NCBI GenBank assembly: GCA_001586965.3
Contig: LUCW03001819.1
Location: 1 to 23,475, forward strand
From: Sphaeroforma sirkka
Taxonomy: Eukaryota > Opisthokonta > Ichthyosporea > Ichthyophonida
Length of the DNA stretch: 23,475 nucleotides
Direction of reading: 5' to 3'
Shown here: in pieces, positions 1 through 10,412 of the stretch
How the letters are laid out: the number at the start of each line of letters is the position of its first letter
Position numbering within the stretch: the first letter of the stretch is position 1
The notes under the pieces: generated by a model
Database searches by the model: none
What the model saw: only the letters and a program-made list of their open reading frames with translations
Told to the model about the DNA's origin: nothing
Program-made: the position numbers and the translations under genes

Positions 1-454
1 CCAGTGCATAACCCATTTAAACCTTATTTACTATTTCCTATTTTTAAAAAAAAAACAGCCAGTGTAGGCTGTATCCATTTATTTTATTTTAGACTAAAAT
101 ATTGTAATTGTTTTTTTCATAGCCCCTGAAAAAAGAAATATTTTTTTCTATAATTATATATATAAAACAATATGTAGAAGAAAAAATTACCTCCATTCCA
201 TTGACCTCAGACTTCAGAGGCGACCCAGAGGCTCAGGCCCCAGTGACCAGTGCAGTGAGTCATTTCCAGTCTGACCCTCTGCTCTATGGGCCGCCTATGG
301 CCTGGATAGCCACTGGCCCCACTGGGACTGGGGCCTCTCTGGCAGACTGGCTGGTTGGGCCTGGCTGTGACTGGCTGATCTCATGTCATGCAAACTGGGC
401 TATGACAAACTAGCCTCTAAACACAAATGCTATCTATATTTGCATGTCTGGATT
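1..454. other. AT-rich then CTGG-rich DNA without a gene
   Basis: I see no credible gene here. Bases 1-200 are AT-rich with A and T runs and a TATATATA stretch near 155. Bases 200-410 change abruptly to GC-rich sequence with many scattered CTGG/GGCC words; a perfect 7-bp inverted repeat (315-321 with 329-335, 7-nt loop) sits in it. A 70-codon open frame over 201-413 has low-complexity composition and no recognisable domain, so I treat it as chance. Confidence 0.5.
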
Positions 455-1399
455 GACAGTTATAATTTACATATGTACATAGGCTGACAATGGAAAAGGG
501 TTGCCTTTTTCGAAACCTTAGGGCAGGAAAGATTGATGGGAAGAAGTGGTCAGTAAATTCTCCGTTTGAAGCTTTGGCCAAGTGAGTCGACAATGGAAGA
601 TATGCGCTGAGTCAATCTGGGCCGGTGTTGACAAAACACTGTTACTATCGAATGTTCCATATATTCGCTTGCTGACCTACTAAGTAGAGTACCCACCTCT
701 GTGGTACGGATCGGGTCTGCGCCGTGTAGTGCCGCGGAATGGGTTAGTGCAGAGTATGAAATACCGAGAAGGACCAGGTTATCCGTCATAATCCGGTCGA
801 GGAGCGAGGATGGGGTAAGCCAATGCCGCACCAGACCACAGATGAAACTCGGTATGTGTTAGCTGGCCTGGATCGAAGGAAGTATCATAGGCGGAACCAA
901 CAAGCGCGATGATTTAATTTGAACCGAAATTTGGAAGTAGTATACTTCCAACAGCGTGATTACCGGGGTATGGGGAATGTGGTGTTGAATACAAGTCATG
1001 GATTTTTTTGATTATTTTAGGTTCTTCATGCATGGAGAAGTTTTCACAGTGTTCGTGGAAAATCCAGATAAACTGGAAGTTAGGGCTTGTTTTGCTGAGT
1101 TTTACAGCAATGGGCAATTTTCGTTTTAAGAGTGCGTCAAATTTCAGTTTTGGAGGTAATTGGCTGGTAGTGAACTTATTAATCTATGAACAGACGCAGA
1201 GACAGCCGTCAGTGAGGAGGTAGTCGAGCAAGATACAGTTATCGTACGTATTTGTTACAATTTTAACTTACAGAGAAGGATTAGTTTAGACTCCAAACAG
1301 CGATTGAAGCTGTCGTTATCTAGTTGTGTCTCGGTTTGAGATTGGCGTTTTACCCATAACCAGTTGGTAAAGACAATACATTGTCGCGATTGTTGGAAA
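455..1399 (-). pseudogene. LINE 3'-end fragment (C-terminal RT region and 3' UTR)
   Basis: This is a decayed 3' fragment of a non-LTR retrotransposon on the minus strand. It matches the 3' part of the LINE at 11356-14574 in the same order. Shared protein stretches include TDNLVLLGISY against DDNLTLLGITF, VTVFCQHRPRLTQ against VQVFCIHRHELTH, and HEHCENFSMHEE against HEHLGNFLLHEQ. Around 1180-1215 a broken version of the C-terminal zinc motif can be read (GCLCVC, then a stop). The 3' UTR also aligns (ATGTACAT words near 470). No poly-A tail is evident. The fragment stops exactly where the family A LTR begins, so the LTR probably interrupted it or a rearrangement joined them. Divergence from the other LINE copy is high, so it is old. 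Confidence 0.7.
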
Positions 1400-1993
1400 T
1401 GTAAACTTCGATGGAAATTACTAGGTTTCAAACTATATTAAACTAAAATACAATTTAGTCAGTTAGGATTTAGCAGTGGTAGCTTGTGTAAGAAATGATC
1501 GGGACCGCCTCTTGTTAAGAGCCCAAATATCCTCGATCACACAGGGCGTACCTCTAGCTGTTCTTTATTGAATAATTTTCACCTAGAAGTACTAAGTGTT
1601 CATGACCACTTGCCTAATTTGTAAATAGACATAATAACGTAAGTCACGTTAATACATTAGCTGATATAAATAAAGTTCCATCTGAAGAAAAGTAAAAAAG
1701 AGAAAAGACTTATTGGATTTTGGAGATTGGCGGAGGACCAAAATCAATAAGTAGTAGTTCGGAGATTATAAAATTTAGTTTATAATATCCTACATCTACT
1801 AATGTCTCAAATAGGTCCAAGTAGATGAGTCATACCAAATACTCAGGCTATTGGAGCCATCAAAGTGAATTTAGAACACTTTGGAAATATTGGAAAAAGA
1901 GCTTGTACTAAATTATTTAAAATACAAATAAAACCAATGTATTATCTCAATTGATCTTGATATTTTAGACTGACCGGAGGCCGTATTTCTACA
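1400..1993 (-). repeat. 3' LTR of element A1
   Basis: This 594-bp repeat starts TGTA and ends TACA on the plus strand, an inverted terminus typical of LTRs. It matches the LTRs at 15577 and 21948 with very few substitutions. On the element strand it carries a TATA-like TATTTATA and, about 95 bases downstream, an AATAAA. Differences from the other LTRs are mostly extra or missing bases in homopolymers, for example AAGAAATG against AAGAATG, and an A-rich tract near 1690-1705 of different length in each copy. Confidence 0.93.
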
Positions 1994-1996
1994 TAG

Positions 1997-2002
1997 CCCC
2001 CC
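1997..2002 (-). other. Polypurine tract of element A1
   Basis: On the element strand a run of six G sits three bases before the 3' LTR, in the context CTACTGGGGGGCTA. This is the place and composition expected for the plus-strand primer of an LTR retrotransposon. The equivalent bases are deleted from A2, so A1 is the only copy in the window that shows it. Confidence 0.7.
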
Positions 2003-2121
2003 AGTAGCTTTTAGAACTACGAACGTACGTTAAGATACGATCTAGTTGGTAAAGCGAAAACCAAAGTAAAAACGGTTTCGGTCATGACTTATCGAGTAAG
2101 TATGTGCCTATTTGTACGAGT

Positions 2122-3990
2122 TCAAGACTCATGTTGTACTCTATGTCGTTTAGTATTTGGTCCAGTAACCATTTCCGATGTAGGCGCCTTACGTTTATTA
2201 TTTGGTAAGGTATTAGCCAAAGGCTGTTCTTCATTAGTAAGTAAGTTTGAACAATTTTCTGCACTGTTGGTAAGCAGATCAGAAAGTTTAGTCACGTAGG
2301 AAGTAGGTGGCAAATAGGGAATTTCAGATCCGTCAGGGGTTTGTAGTCACCTGAGGAAACCCTTTTCGTTTATCTCGTGTGTTCTTATGTAAACGCTTAT
2401 TCCATTTCTTATTAAAGATACGAAGAAAGTCGCGAGATTCACGAAATGCATCGGAGGTTAGCTGCTTACTGTCCCATCCATGAAACGGGTCTTGTAGTAA
2501 GTGTAACCGTCTTCGGATGTTTTGTCAATTATATCTTTGACTTGTGACTCCATAACTGGTACATCAGAATCAAATGAGCGAGCGAATGAGAGTTCGGAGG
2601 TAGGGATACGGTGAGTGCCTAGATTGGTTGCGCTAGTACCATCAATGTTATTCACTTCGTAAGTATCACTCTTCTCATCATGGTAGGAAATAACAAAAGG
2701 TCCTATCGTCTTAGAAGAGAGTTCGGTAACGTTGGCGTTTCGATTTATAATGTTAACGTAATCGCCGACTTTGAACTGAACAATGTTCTTAGTGTTATTC
2801 CATCGGTCATACGCTTTAAGTAGGACGCGATTCTTGTGCTCGAGTAAACAGGGGTAAACAACGTTCTGCATATGCTCGATCTTTGTAGCCATGGGGTAAG
2901 GTGTTTCGGGCGCAGTTTTATCAAACGTTGCTTGTAATTCACTATAGCGGCCAAAGAAATAGTGAAACGGAGTGTTCCAGTTTGAGGATTCATGCAGTTA
3001 TTCATTTGAGTCTGAACCCATTTCAAATGATAAGGCCACATATCCTCAACGTCGTCTAGTGCGGTACGCAAGAGTTTCTTAAGTTCTCTATGACGTGTCT
3101 CATTTGCACCCTGCGTTTGAGGTTTGTAAGGAACACCACGCCTATGGGTCATGCCTGATACGAGTATAAGTGCCTCCATTACGTCGGTACAAAACTCACT
3201 ACCGTTATCAGAACATAGTACTCGGGGAAACCGAAGTCATTAAAGACGTGATAGCATAATTCTGCCACTGTTTGTGGACGTTTGTTCGGTATTGCATAAA
3301 GCAAGTTATAGCCCGAAGCCACACATAAGAAATGACAGATATATACATCGCCAGTATGCTTGGATCGCGGAGTTTAACCAAATCGACTATGACTCGGCGC
3401 ATCGGTTGGTCTTCTGTCACTTTTTAGGTGCCCAACCGTATCGCTTGATCTGGTTCTTTTCACAATCAGTACAGCGTCGGTATACTTCACGTATGGTTTC
3501 TTTCAGCGCCGGGTGATCAAGCCCTGCACGAATAGCCATTTTATAAGTATGCTCATATGCTCGATGCGTTAAATTATGTATAATTTTAACTCTACTTTGA
3601 GCTCCTCTAAGTCAGTCAGATTCTGCGTAACGCTGGCTGGATGAACCATAGTCCTGTTGGAAAGGGCAACCTCAGTATCAGGAGGGGTAGAGTCCTGAGA
3701 TACATAATTGACAACATTGGATTGTTGAAGTATCTTCTTCAGTTGTTTCTGCAACTCCTGGCTGTTCTTTAAGCAGCGCTTTAAGTAGTTGAGAGTGAGC
3801 TTCAGGTTCTCTTAGAGTTTTGAGTCTTTGATCCATGGCCTTAGCTAGTTCCATGTTTTTACGATCTAATGCCGTTTCAATCGGCATTACCTCGACTGCA
3901 ATCTTGTTGGGTGCATGTGTTGTACGAGTCTTGAGCTTTGTTCAAACTCTTTAGACTCCTCTAGTTTAGCTAAGAATTCGGTTGAGGGTT
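2122..3990 (-). pseudogene. Integrase region of element A1 (frameshifted, full length)
   Basis: The DDE integrase inserts element cDNA into the host genome. From N- to C-terminus the fragments give: a lysine-rich helical linker (3960-3570), an HHCC zinc-binding part interrupted around 3400-3570, a DDE core (3420-2950) with the plus-strand complement of SDNGSEF at about 3200 and the Glu in NETRHRELKK near 3080, then VGDYVNIINR and a GPF module at about 2695-2703. After it comes a possible chromodomain-like stretch (ESQVKDIIDKTSEDGYTYYK, 2460-2545) and a basic tail rich in Lys and Arg (2122-2313, KRKAP and KRHR). Frame changes occur near 2880, 3200, 3420, 3570 and 3750. It is the only copy with the complete C-terminus. 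A2 has a stop codon in the linker where A1 has GAG. Confidence 0.8.
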
Positions 3991-4830
3991 TCCACTTAGT
4001 GGTACCTGCAGGACCGATGCGACAAACAATGGTGTGTTTTCAAGGCGTCTTCTTAATAGAATAGGATCCCTGATACAAGAACGTGTCGGTTTCACGGTCG
4101 ACATAAATAGGTTCGTCTTGAATCATATTAATTAAATCACGTATCCATGGGTCGGAGTTACGTAAGGGACAACACAGCGTAATGGTAGATTTAGTAATAT
4201 TAACATAATTTAACAACTGTGCGATAAGTTGACAAGGTGGGTTAGCCCATGCATTATGCTTTGATAAGTCAAGCTGAAATGCATCACCTTTTAGGATGAG
4301 TCAACGACCTATATTCAGAAAACCTGTTTGTTATGTTCTGCGGCGAACATATCAACAGTAAATGGACCCCATCGTGATTGAGCGAGGTTAAACCATTTTT
4401 ATTTAGCATCCAATCGGTTGCTAATAACTCTTTGACTGTTTTCTGGTAGTCGGGCACAAGTCGAGAGAGCATGTCAGGAAGATGGTTACGTATTCCTGGT
4501 ATGTGTGTTATATTAAAAGCGAACTTGGCAATAATGTCATGCCAGCGGCTCACCAACTGTGAATCAGGGTTCATATCTTTAAGTATGTTAAAGACTTTTG
4601 ATCACAGGCGACAGTAAAGTAACTCCATAAAGGTAGTCTTTAAACTGTCTTAGCGCAGTAACTATAGCAAGGAGCTCTTGTTTAACGGTAGGGTAATTCC
4701 GTTGACTCTTATTATAACTCTTGCTAAAGAATTGTATGTAGCGCGGTTTACCATTTATCGTTTGTAAAAGCACTCCACCTACCGCTCGATCTGAAGCGTC
4801 GGTTGCTACTTGAATGGGACACCATCCACA
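3965..4830 (-). pseudogene. RNase H and methyltransferase-like domain, element A1
   Basis: This part of pol degrades RNA in RNA:DNA hybrids and is followed by a domain of uncertain role. RNase H is recognised from the TDAS-type start near 4800, FFSKSYNKSQRNYPTVKQE (about 4680-4740), and HIPGIRNHLPDMLSRL (about 4455-4510). Downstream, to about 4100, lies the same DIRS-type domain as in A2 (GPFTVDMFAAEHNK and NPPCQLIAQLL). One-base length changes against A2 near 4294, 4320, 4398, 4580, 4625 and 4767 break the frame. Residues surrounding the breaks are nearly identical to A2. Confidence 0.8.
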
Positions 4831-5905
4831 GGGTACTGCATGATGGGTGCGTCCATTACTTTACTTTTGACTAGTTTAAATGCATCATCACATTCTTTTA
4901 GTCCAAAGCTTTCCCAAAGGTCCTTTGTGCAGCCGTAGGTGACTGAAAGGCTTTAAGTAATGAGAAAGATGCGGTACCGAATCCGAGAAGAAGTTAACAA
5001 ACCCACACACAGAGTTCACATCTCTTCCAGTAATTGGTGTTGATAAATCCAACAGAAACTGTTTCTTGCCAGGATCAATTTCTACCCCTGCTGCAGATAC
5101 TTTGTAGCCAAGTAAGTGTATAGTATCTTTAGCAAAAGAACACTTGTCTCTTCGTTAATCTTAAGTTTAGCATGATTAAGTCGCTTTTAAGACTTCTTTA
5201 ACGAGTTTAGCATGTTCATGTGCTGTCTTTGTAAAGATAACTATATCATCTAAATAGACTGATACGTTATACGACAGGTCCGCAAATAGTTCCATCATAA
5301 CTTGTTGGAAGAAAGAAGGTAACATGTGTAAGCCTTCAGGTGCACCTTTAAACTGGTACTTCTTACCTTGCCAAGTAAAGGAAAAGTATTTCCTATGAGG
5401 CTCATATATCTGTAGTTGATGGAATGCAGCTTTTAAGTCTATCTTGGAAAAGATAGTCGCACCTCCATTTTGCGTAGTATCTCGCTTATCTTAGGTAAGG
5501 GAAAACTATGTTGTGGAATTAGTTTGTTGATTGGCGACAGGTCTAGTACTACTCTTGTTTTACTAAACGTTCCATCAGATTTATATTGATCGACCGCTAA
5601 GAGAGCTAAGTTAACTGGGGTTGCATCATAATTGATTTCAATTAGACCCTGTTTTAACCAATCTTCGATTTGGGTTTTGACAACGTCTTTGTGTCTCCAA
5701 CTCACGTAGTTATGTGAAGGACACTTTAACTTAGAGAAGTCGACGTTTGTTAAGTCAAGTCTAACGTACCCATTAGAGAACTTAAACATACACCAGTCAG
5801 TTATTGCAATCTTCCTGTTTTGTATAATTAAGTCCATAATTATATCGGTGAAGTGCGGAATCATATCCTTTGCTTCACCTTCCGGAGGTTTAGGTATCTT
5901 TAACA
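4815..5905 (-). pseudogene. Reverse transcriptase, element A1
   Basis: The RT copies element RNA into cDNA. The N-terminal fingers are open at 5439-5906 (SPINKLIPQHSFPLPKI is recognisable). The palm with the YLDD catalytic motif is near 5240-5255. A frameshift at about 5450-5465 separates them and is identical in A2. Further indels occur at about 4905, 5150 and 5190. Apart from these breaks the conserved Ty3/gypsy RT blocks are intact, including the catalytic aspartates. Confidence 0.83.
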
Positions 5906-6330
5906 TATTATCATCTGACTGATCTTATTCGGGTCCAGCCCATTAGGCAGACCAGTGAGTGTTATACCTAAACTGAGAAGATCAGTCATACCTATAATTA
6001 AATCGTATTTCTGAGACATGTCAGTAACGATTAGGTGAGTCTTCACTCTCTTCTATCTGACAGCATTATGTGTGCATAGTCAATGGCTTTGTTCGCAAGT
6101 AGTAACTTTGCCATTTCCCAAGATTAAATCAGTTGTTTCGTTATGGACAGCCATATCTGTAGCGTAGGCTACTCGGCATGAGATAGCAGAGACTTCAGCC
6201 CCTGATCAAATAGTGCCATAACTTTTTTCTCCATTTACGAAAACTGTTTGAAAGATACGTTCATCTCCTTTGGTATAGATTTTATTGAACATTTTCTCAT
6301 AATCTTGCTCTAGTGCGCACATATGGTACT
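5906..6330 (-). pseudogene. Aspartic protease region, element A1
   Basis: This corresponds to the A2 protease at 19420-19820, which would cleave the Gag-Pol polyprotein. The flanking residues are recoverable in pieces, but single-base changes at about 5925, 6050, 6090, 6204 and 6227 destroy the frame. The break at about 6204 falls in the active-site triplet itself (A2 reads Asp-Pro-Gly there). It is identified mainly by alignment to A2. Confidence 0.65.
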
Positions 6331-6800
6331 GTCAGTGCTTAACTTGACGTCTGGTAAGTCCTTGTAATCCTCTTTGTGCCAACCGTTAGTACCCTTTGCA
6401 AGTAGCACACTCTTTCATATAGTGTCCAAAATCTGGCTTGCCTGGTGCACACTTAACAGGGTCGTGTCTACCATTCCACTTGCCATTACGTTTTGTGAGG
6501 TTGTAACCACACTCACTCTTGCAAGGCGCTCTCACCTTCTTATCACCTTCGGTTCGGTAGAAGTAGAGCCAGTACCCCTCCAGTAGTAGTGCGAGGTTTC
6601 TTGAGTACTACGCGCAGTATTAGTCTCTCACTGCGTTTCGCTTAGTGGGCTGGGTGTAGCTCGTGGTACTAAGTACTCTAGTAGAGGAATTGGTATGCTT
6701 GTGCACTATCTTCTCAAAAGACAGACCAAGGCATAGATCGCAAATCACCATAGGCGATGATGTCATCATTGACTTTCTTAAAGAGGTTAGCTCCCAGAGT
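6330..6800 (-). pseudogene. Gag C-terminal fragment with Cys/His motif, element A1
   Basis: This fragment matches the A2 gag from 20294 down to 19837, including the Cys/His motif region (about 6395-6530). One-base differences at about 6370, 6402, 6510, 6575, 6601, 6630 and 6714 disrupt it. The match ends at 6800, in the middle of the capsid-like part. Nothing upstream of gag is present in this copy. Confidence 0.7.
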
Positions 6801-7868
6801 AAACGCCGATATTGAACAATGTACCGTTTCGTCATTTCTAATTTGGATGAAAACAGTTGAAGATCATCAGGCACGGCTTATTCGGGACTGGGTAGCAGCT
6901 GTGCCCAGACTAACTTTGCGTGAAGCTCATCCGGACTGTGCTTACCAATGTACAGCCTCTTTCCCATATCCTCTTTTGTTCCTTGAACAGGTGGAAGCAG
7001 CTGTAAACCAATCCATACTACCCATGTACCAGACTGTAGCTTCTGATACAGAGCCTCAATTGGCGAGTCCGTAGGCATTGGCTCAGATTGACGAACCAAC
7101 ATATCCGTGCATTCACTCCTGTTTTGTCAAGTATTAGCGATGGGTACGCAGTATAGAAAACATTAATGAGATACCCATCGAGTTTGGTTTCATCGAGGGA
7201 CTACTTACCGTCTTCGAATATTACATCTTTCGTTGCCGGAACAAAACAGTCGAGCTTCTCCAACTCACCCAACAGAGTGTCAGCCTCTGAACCTCTCAAC
7301 GAAGTTGACTGTGGGCTTTGCTAAGCTGCAGCAGGATCTTATCTAGTAGTGCACGACTATCGGTTCCCTTGTCGAGGCCTTCCTGGACCGAATAATATAT
7401 GGATCAACATTTCTCAGTAAATTTGGGGTCTTTTCAACTTAGATCTCGTCGCCAGTCATGAGGACCAAGTCCTAACTGTTTATTGTACAGAGGACGGCTC
7501 CCGTGCATCCGGAAAAGACGCATGCTGTGTCCAGAACAAACATAGATACTGCTTGATGAACTCCCCTTGGACAGATATCGATGACTTTCTGCGCGTACGC
7601 GTTCTCCACATACCCTTCGCGTCGTTTGTGGCATGTGTTCTCTTTTGGCCTACGGTCGGCTGATCCTCAGTCTACTTCCAACTGATACAGGGTACACCAC
7701 TGGTCATACCTCACCGTGCGGACACGTACCTTCATCGCGGTAAGCGCATTGTGGGTATACCACCTTATATTGCCCACCTTGGCGGAACCAAACCACTTTT
7801 CTACTTTCCATGGTCCCTGACTCCTTCTGGCTACGCATGAGCCTCAACCAGGCTCCTAGCTGCCGTGC
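6801..7868 (+). other. Unassigned plus-strand remnant between elements A1 and B
   Basis: No complete gene is visible. The plus strand reads open from the A1 junction to about 7074 and again in short pieces from about 7150 to 7660, with protein-like composition but no firm family. Near 7470-7530 the reading CTEDGSRASGKDACCV resembles the start of an RNase H fold (YTDGS), which could make this the tail of another retroelement. That is a weak resemblance only. The region could also hold the 5' LTR and leader of element B, but its partner LTR would lie outside the window, so I cannot test this. Confidence 0.3.
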
Positions 7869-7870
7869 TT

Positions 7871-7877
7871 TATAAAG
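7871..7877 (+). promoter_or_regulatory. Possible TATA box upstream of element B gag
   Basis: TATAAAG occurs 84 bases before the first ATG of the gag-like frame at 7961. Position and sequence fit a core promoter of the plus-strand element B, but no LTR boundary could be defined around it, so this is a suggestion from spacing alone. Confidence 0.3.
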
Positions 7878-7960
7878 TATAACTCCAGTCCTGCCTCACA
7901 TTAACACGACCCCGGCGCCCTGCTACTGCACGGAATGCAACGTTACCGTTACCAGCATAT

Positions 7961-8490
7961 GTGATGATAGACACCCCCTCTGACGCCACCAACCCCATCA
8001 ATATAAACCCGACACTACTCGACATAGCCAAGCCAGCAGCTTCTATGGACACACTGATGAACACAGCGATGGACACCATGGAAGCAATCCCCACATCCAA
8101 CAACGCTATGAACCTTGAGGAATATGCGCCCATGTCACACAGAGAGCCTGAAAAGTTCCAATTTCGTGGATGCAGACATCGATGCTCGACGATGACGACG
8201 ATCAAGTGGCCACTACTCCTATCATATTCAGCTCATCACTCTTCTCACTGGACGCCACGACCACCCCCGTCACCGAGCTTCCTACTCAAACACTGTTAGC
8301 CACTTTCTCGTTCGAAACCTTGTCAAATGTTGCCATTAACGAAGATAACAATGAGACAAGTCTTTATCCGACGGTATACACGCTAGATGTCTCACACCAG
8401 GTAGCTTTGGAATATGAGGATGACGCGTACAGCACGGGTACTCTCGATGGACCTCCCGAACTTTATCTGGCCCAAGATACGCCCAAGTAA
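7961..8490 (+). pseudogene. Putative Gag N-terminus of element B (frameshifted)
   Basis: Two overlapping plus-strand frames join near 8160-8200. The first (7961-about 8170) starts MMIDTPSDATNPININP and runs as polar, Ala/Met/Thr-rich sequence. The second (about 8170-8490) is strongly acidic with an Asp run (MLDDDDDQ) and ends at a TAA. I recognise no domain. Its placement upstream of the capsid, knuckle and protease of element B, on the same strand, is the reason for calling it gag. It could instead be an unrelated gene fragment. Confidence 0.4.
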
Positions 8491-8917
8491 TGACCATCCC
8501 AACTTCTAGCACTACCTGACATCCTATACACGGTGTCCCACGCACCGCACACGGATGCGTCCATCCCCAATAGGCATTCAAATACGGTTTGCCTACGGTC
8601 TCCTGTCACTGAAGCTTCGGTCTTCGACTGCTCGAGAACCTCGTGCAGCCATGCCGCGTATGTTCTTAAGCGATGCCCTTTGGGACTCCGCCGAACGTGA
8701 CCTCCCATCTGAGGCCAGTGCCTCCTACACATATACGTTTATAAGGGCCCTGGCCCACTATTCCCCACTGCACCGGCTCTTACATGATACCGACACTCAA
8801 ACAAAGCGTGTTTCGATTCGGAACTGTCGTCTCGATACATCTTTTTGTGAAGGCATTTTCATCGAATTTATTTTCCTCTTGCAACGTCAGGCATTTGTAG
8901 CAGCCTTTTTCAAATGA
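8491..8917 (+). other. Stop-rich stretch inside element B gag region
   Basis: All plus-strand frames are interrupted repeatedly here. Short readable pieces (for example near 8510-8580 and 8640-8720) have codon-like composition. They probably belonged to the element B gag, but I cannot assign a domain. Confidence 0.3.
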
Positions 8918-9650
8918 TTGGAGATCGACGCAGCAGCTGACGATGCGGAAGTGGTTGACTTGCATTCCTTTCTTGATTTTGCACTTGGTACTGAAACGAT
9001 TATAGAACCTGTCGGTGTCGCACCTATGGTTGCACCAAAGAGTGTTTCCGTTGAAACAGCAAAAGTTGAGTTTGCTTGTTCAGCAGCAGGCGTCCCAAGC
9101 TGTGGAGGTGCCTTCACCAACGGTCATGCGAGACACCATGTCTGAGCTTATGGTCCGGCTCAAGCTGTTCGCCACTGCAATTCTCCCCTGTAACCCATCT
9201 GATGAAGTCCATGTAGTTAAGATACTTCGATATGCAGACAGGAAAGGAACCAGTCCCATCATGCAACTCTTGACGCTGGCCACGGATGACATATCCAGGA
9301 AGTTAGCATCCCTCTCGGAGTCTTATCCCACTTTCGGGCAGACCATTTACCTGACCTAAAAATTGCCGTCGATACTATTGAAGACTTTATAGAGGAGGTC
9401 TTAAATGGCATCTCGTATGCCTCCTCGTTGGCCGCGATTTATGTGCATAATGGCTTGACTGGCATTCTTGACTGGACGCACCAGATGCGTATATAGGCTG
9501 GGGACTCATTTTCTTTGCAGCCTATACCCTACCCCACGTCTCAGGCAGCCATTGCTCATGCGCCGGGGCATCTCCAAGGTTGTGTTGACGAATTTGTGGA
9601 CGCTAGGGCAGCAGTGAGCAACCCCCAGACCAAGCAACAGCAGTAACTAG
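8918..9650 (+). pseudogene. Capsid-like part of element B Gag (frameshifted)
   Basis: Fragments in changing frames run in order along the plus strand: an Asp/Glu/Val-rich piece (8918-9110), a helical piece containing MSELMVRLKLFATAILP and DEVHVVKILRYADRKG (about 9130-9330), then DLKIAVDTIEDFIEEVLNG to DWTHQM (9350-9495), and a Gln-rich tail ending at a stop near 9647. Predicted helix-rich composition and position before a CCHC knuckle and protease fit a retrotransposon capsid. Frame changes near 9110 and 9340 and stops near 9497 and 9645 show decay. Confidence 0.5.
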
Positions 9651-9839
9651 CAGCACAAGAAAAGCAGAACCGACTGCGTTACCTTGGTGACAAGCACGAC
9701 GTATATGATGAAGAGAGTCGTCGTGAGCGTGAAAGGCCTCATTGGGGTGATGAACATGACTTCTTCGCGAGCGCTACAATTGTGACAAGGATCGTGCGCG
9801 ATCTAATTCACATCCTACGTATAACCACAGACAGGCTAG

Positions 9840-10322
9840 TACCCAAGCGTCTGCTCCACCATCACGCGACGACAAACACATGAGCCGACACCAGCTAATG
9901 CCAAGTCCTCCAGTGCGCCTACGCGCGCCGCGCACACCAACTACTTTGCCTGCGGTAAACCTGGACATGAGGCAGAACACTGTCCTGAAAAGCGTAAGTC
10001 TACTGCAGCGGCTGCTATTCCCACGCAGAAACCGGTGGTTGATGGCTATGACCAGGAGTGCTCAGTCAATATCTATATGGATATTGGGTCCGCGTATAAT
10101 TTTATCGACGAACAAGTTCTCAATAAATTAAGTATCACTATTTCGACATATTCCGTACCACCGATTCATTGTGGTATGGGGATTATCACACCCACCGCCC
10201 AAATTGTACTCGATATTAATGTATATACTGTTGATGGCTATATGTCAACACAGAATCGAACGTGGTTGGTAACAACAGATCTCCCGTATGCTGCGCATTG
10301 CCGCCTTCGATTTGAGACTTAG
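9840..10322 (+). pseudogene. Zinc knuckle and aspartic protease of element B
   Basis: A single open frame holds a nucleocapsid knuckle and a retropepsin-like protease, ending at TAG. The knuckle (9942-9983) reads YFACGKPGHEAEHC. The first cysteine of the usual C-x2-C-x4-H-x4-C is tyrosine, a TGC to TAC change. About 30 residues later the protease core reads IYMDIGSAYNFIDEQVL (about 10071-10121). The catalytic Asp is kept, but the Ser/Thr of the D-[ST]-G triad is Ile. Both changes should inactivate the domains. The polyprotein order Gag-NC-PR matches Ty3/gypsy elements. Confidence 0.7.
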
Positions 10323-10412
10323 TGCAGTCTGCGCTGGGCAGCAGCTCTTGACATAGACCACAATTTAAGCAGGTGTGCATACGGTACTCACTGCCGTCTT
10401 GCTGCACAACAG

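Larger units (their letters stand above)
1400..6800 (-). mobile_element. Ty3/gypsy-type LTR element family A, copy A1, 5'-truncated
   Basis: Reading on the minus strand, this copy keeps the C-terminal part of gag, protease, RT, RNase H, a methyltransferase-like domain, full integrase, polypurine tract and 3' LTR. It is nearly identical to A2 from A1 2664/A2 16155 to A1 6800/A2 20294. At 6800 the match ends abruptly inside gag, so the gag N-terminus, leader and 5' LTR are missing and unrelated plus-strand sequence follows. Only A1 preserves the segment 1978-2663, which encodes the integrase C-terminus and carries the PPT. The coding region is split by many one-base indels. No target duplication can be assigned because one end is lost. 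Confidence 0.88.

Noticed and set aside
201..413. 70-codon open frame on the plus strand
   Set aside because: Low-complexity Gly/Pro/Trp composition, no domain, and it follows the CTGG-rich block; chance open frame.
1500..1980. Plus-strand gene or promoter within the LTR
   Set aside because: The same sequence occurs three times with LTR termini; no open frame of note exists.
7961..8205. Minus-strand open frame 7870-8205 opposite the element B gag start
   Set aside because: It is antisense to the plus-strand gag frame, has no domain, and its Val/Ile-rich look comes from the complement of Asp/Asn/Thr codons.
8887..9120. Minus-strand 77-codon frame as a gene
   Set aside because: It lies antisense to the element B capsid-like frames and has Ser/Ala/Thr-rich composition without a motif.
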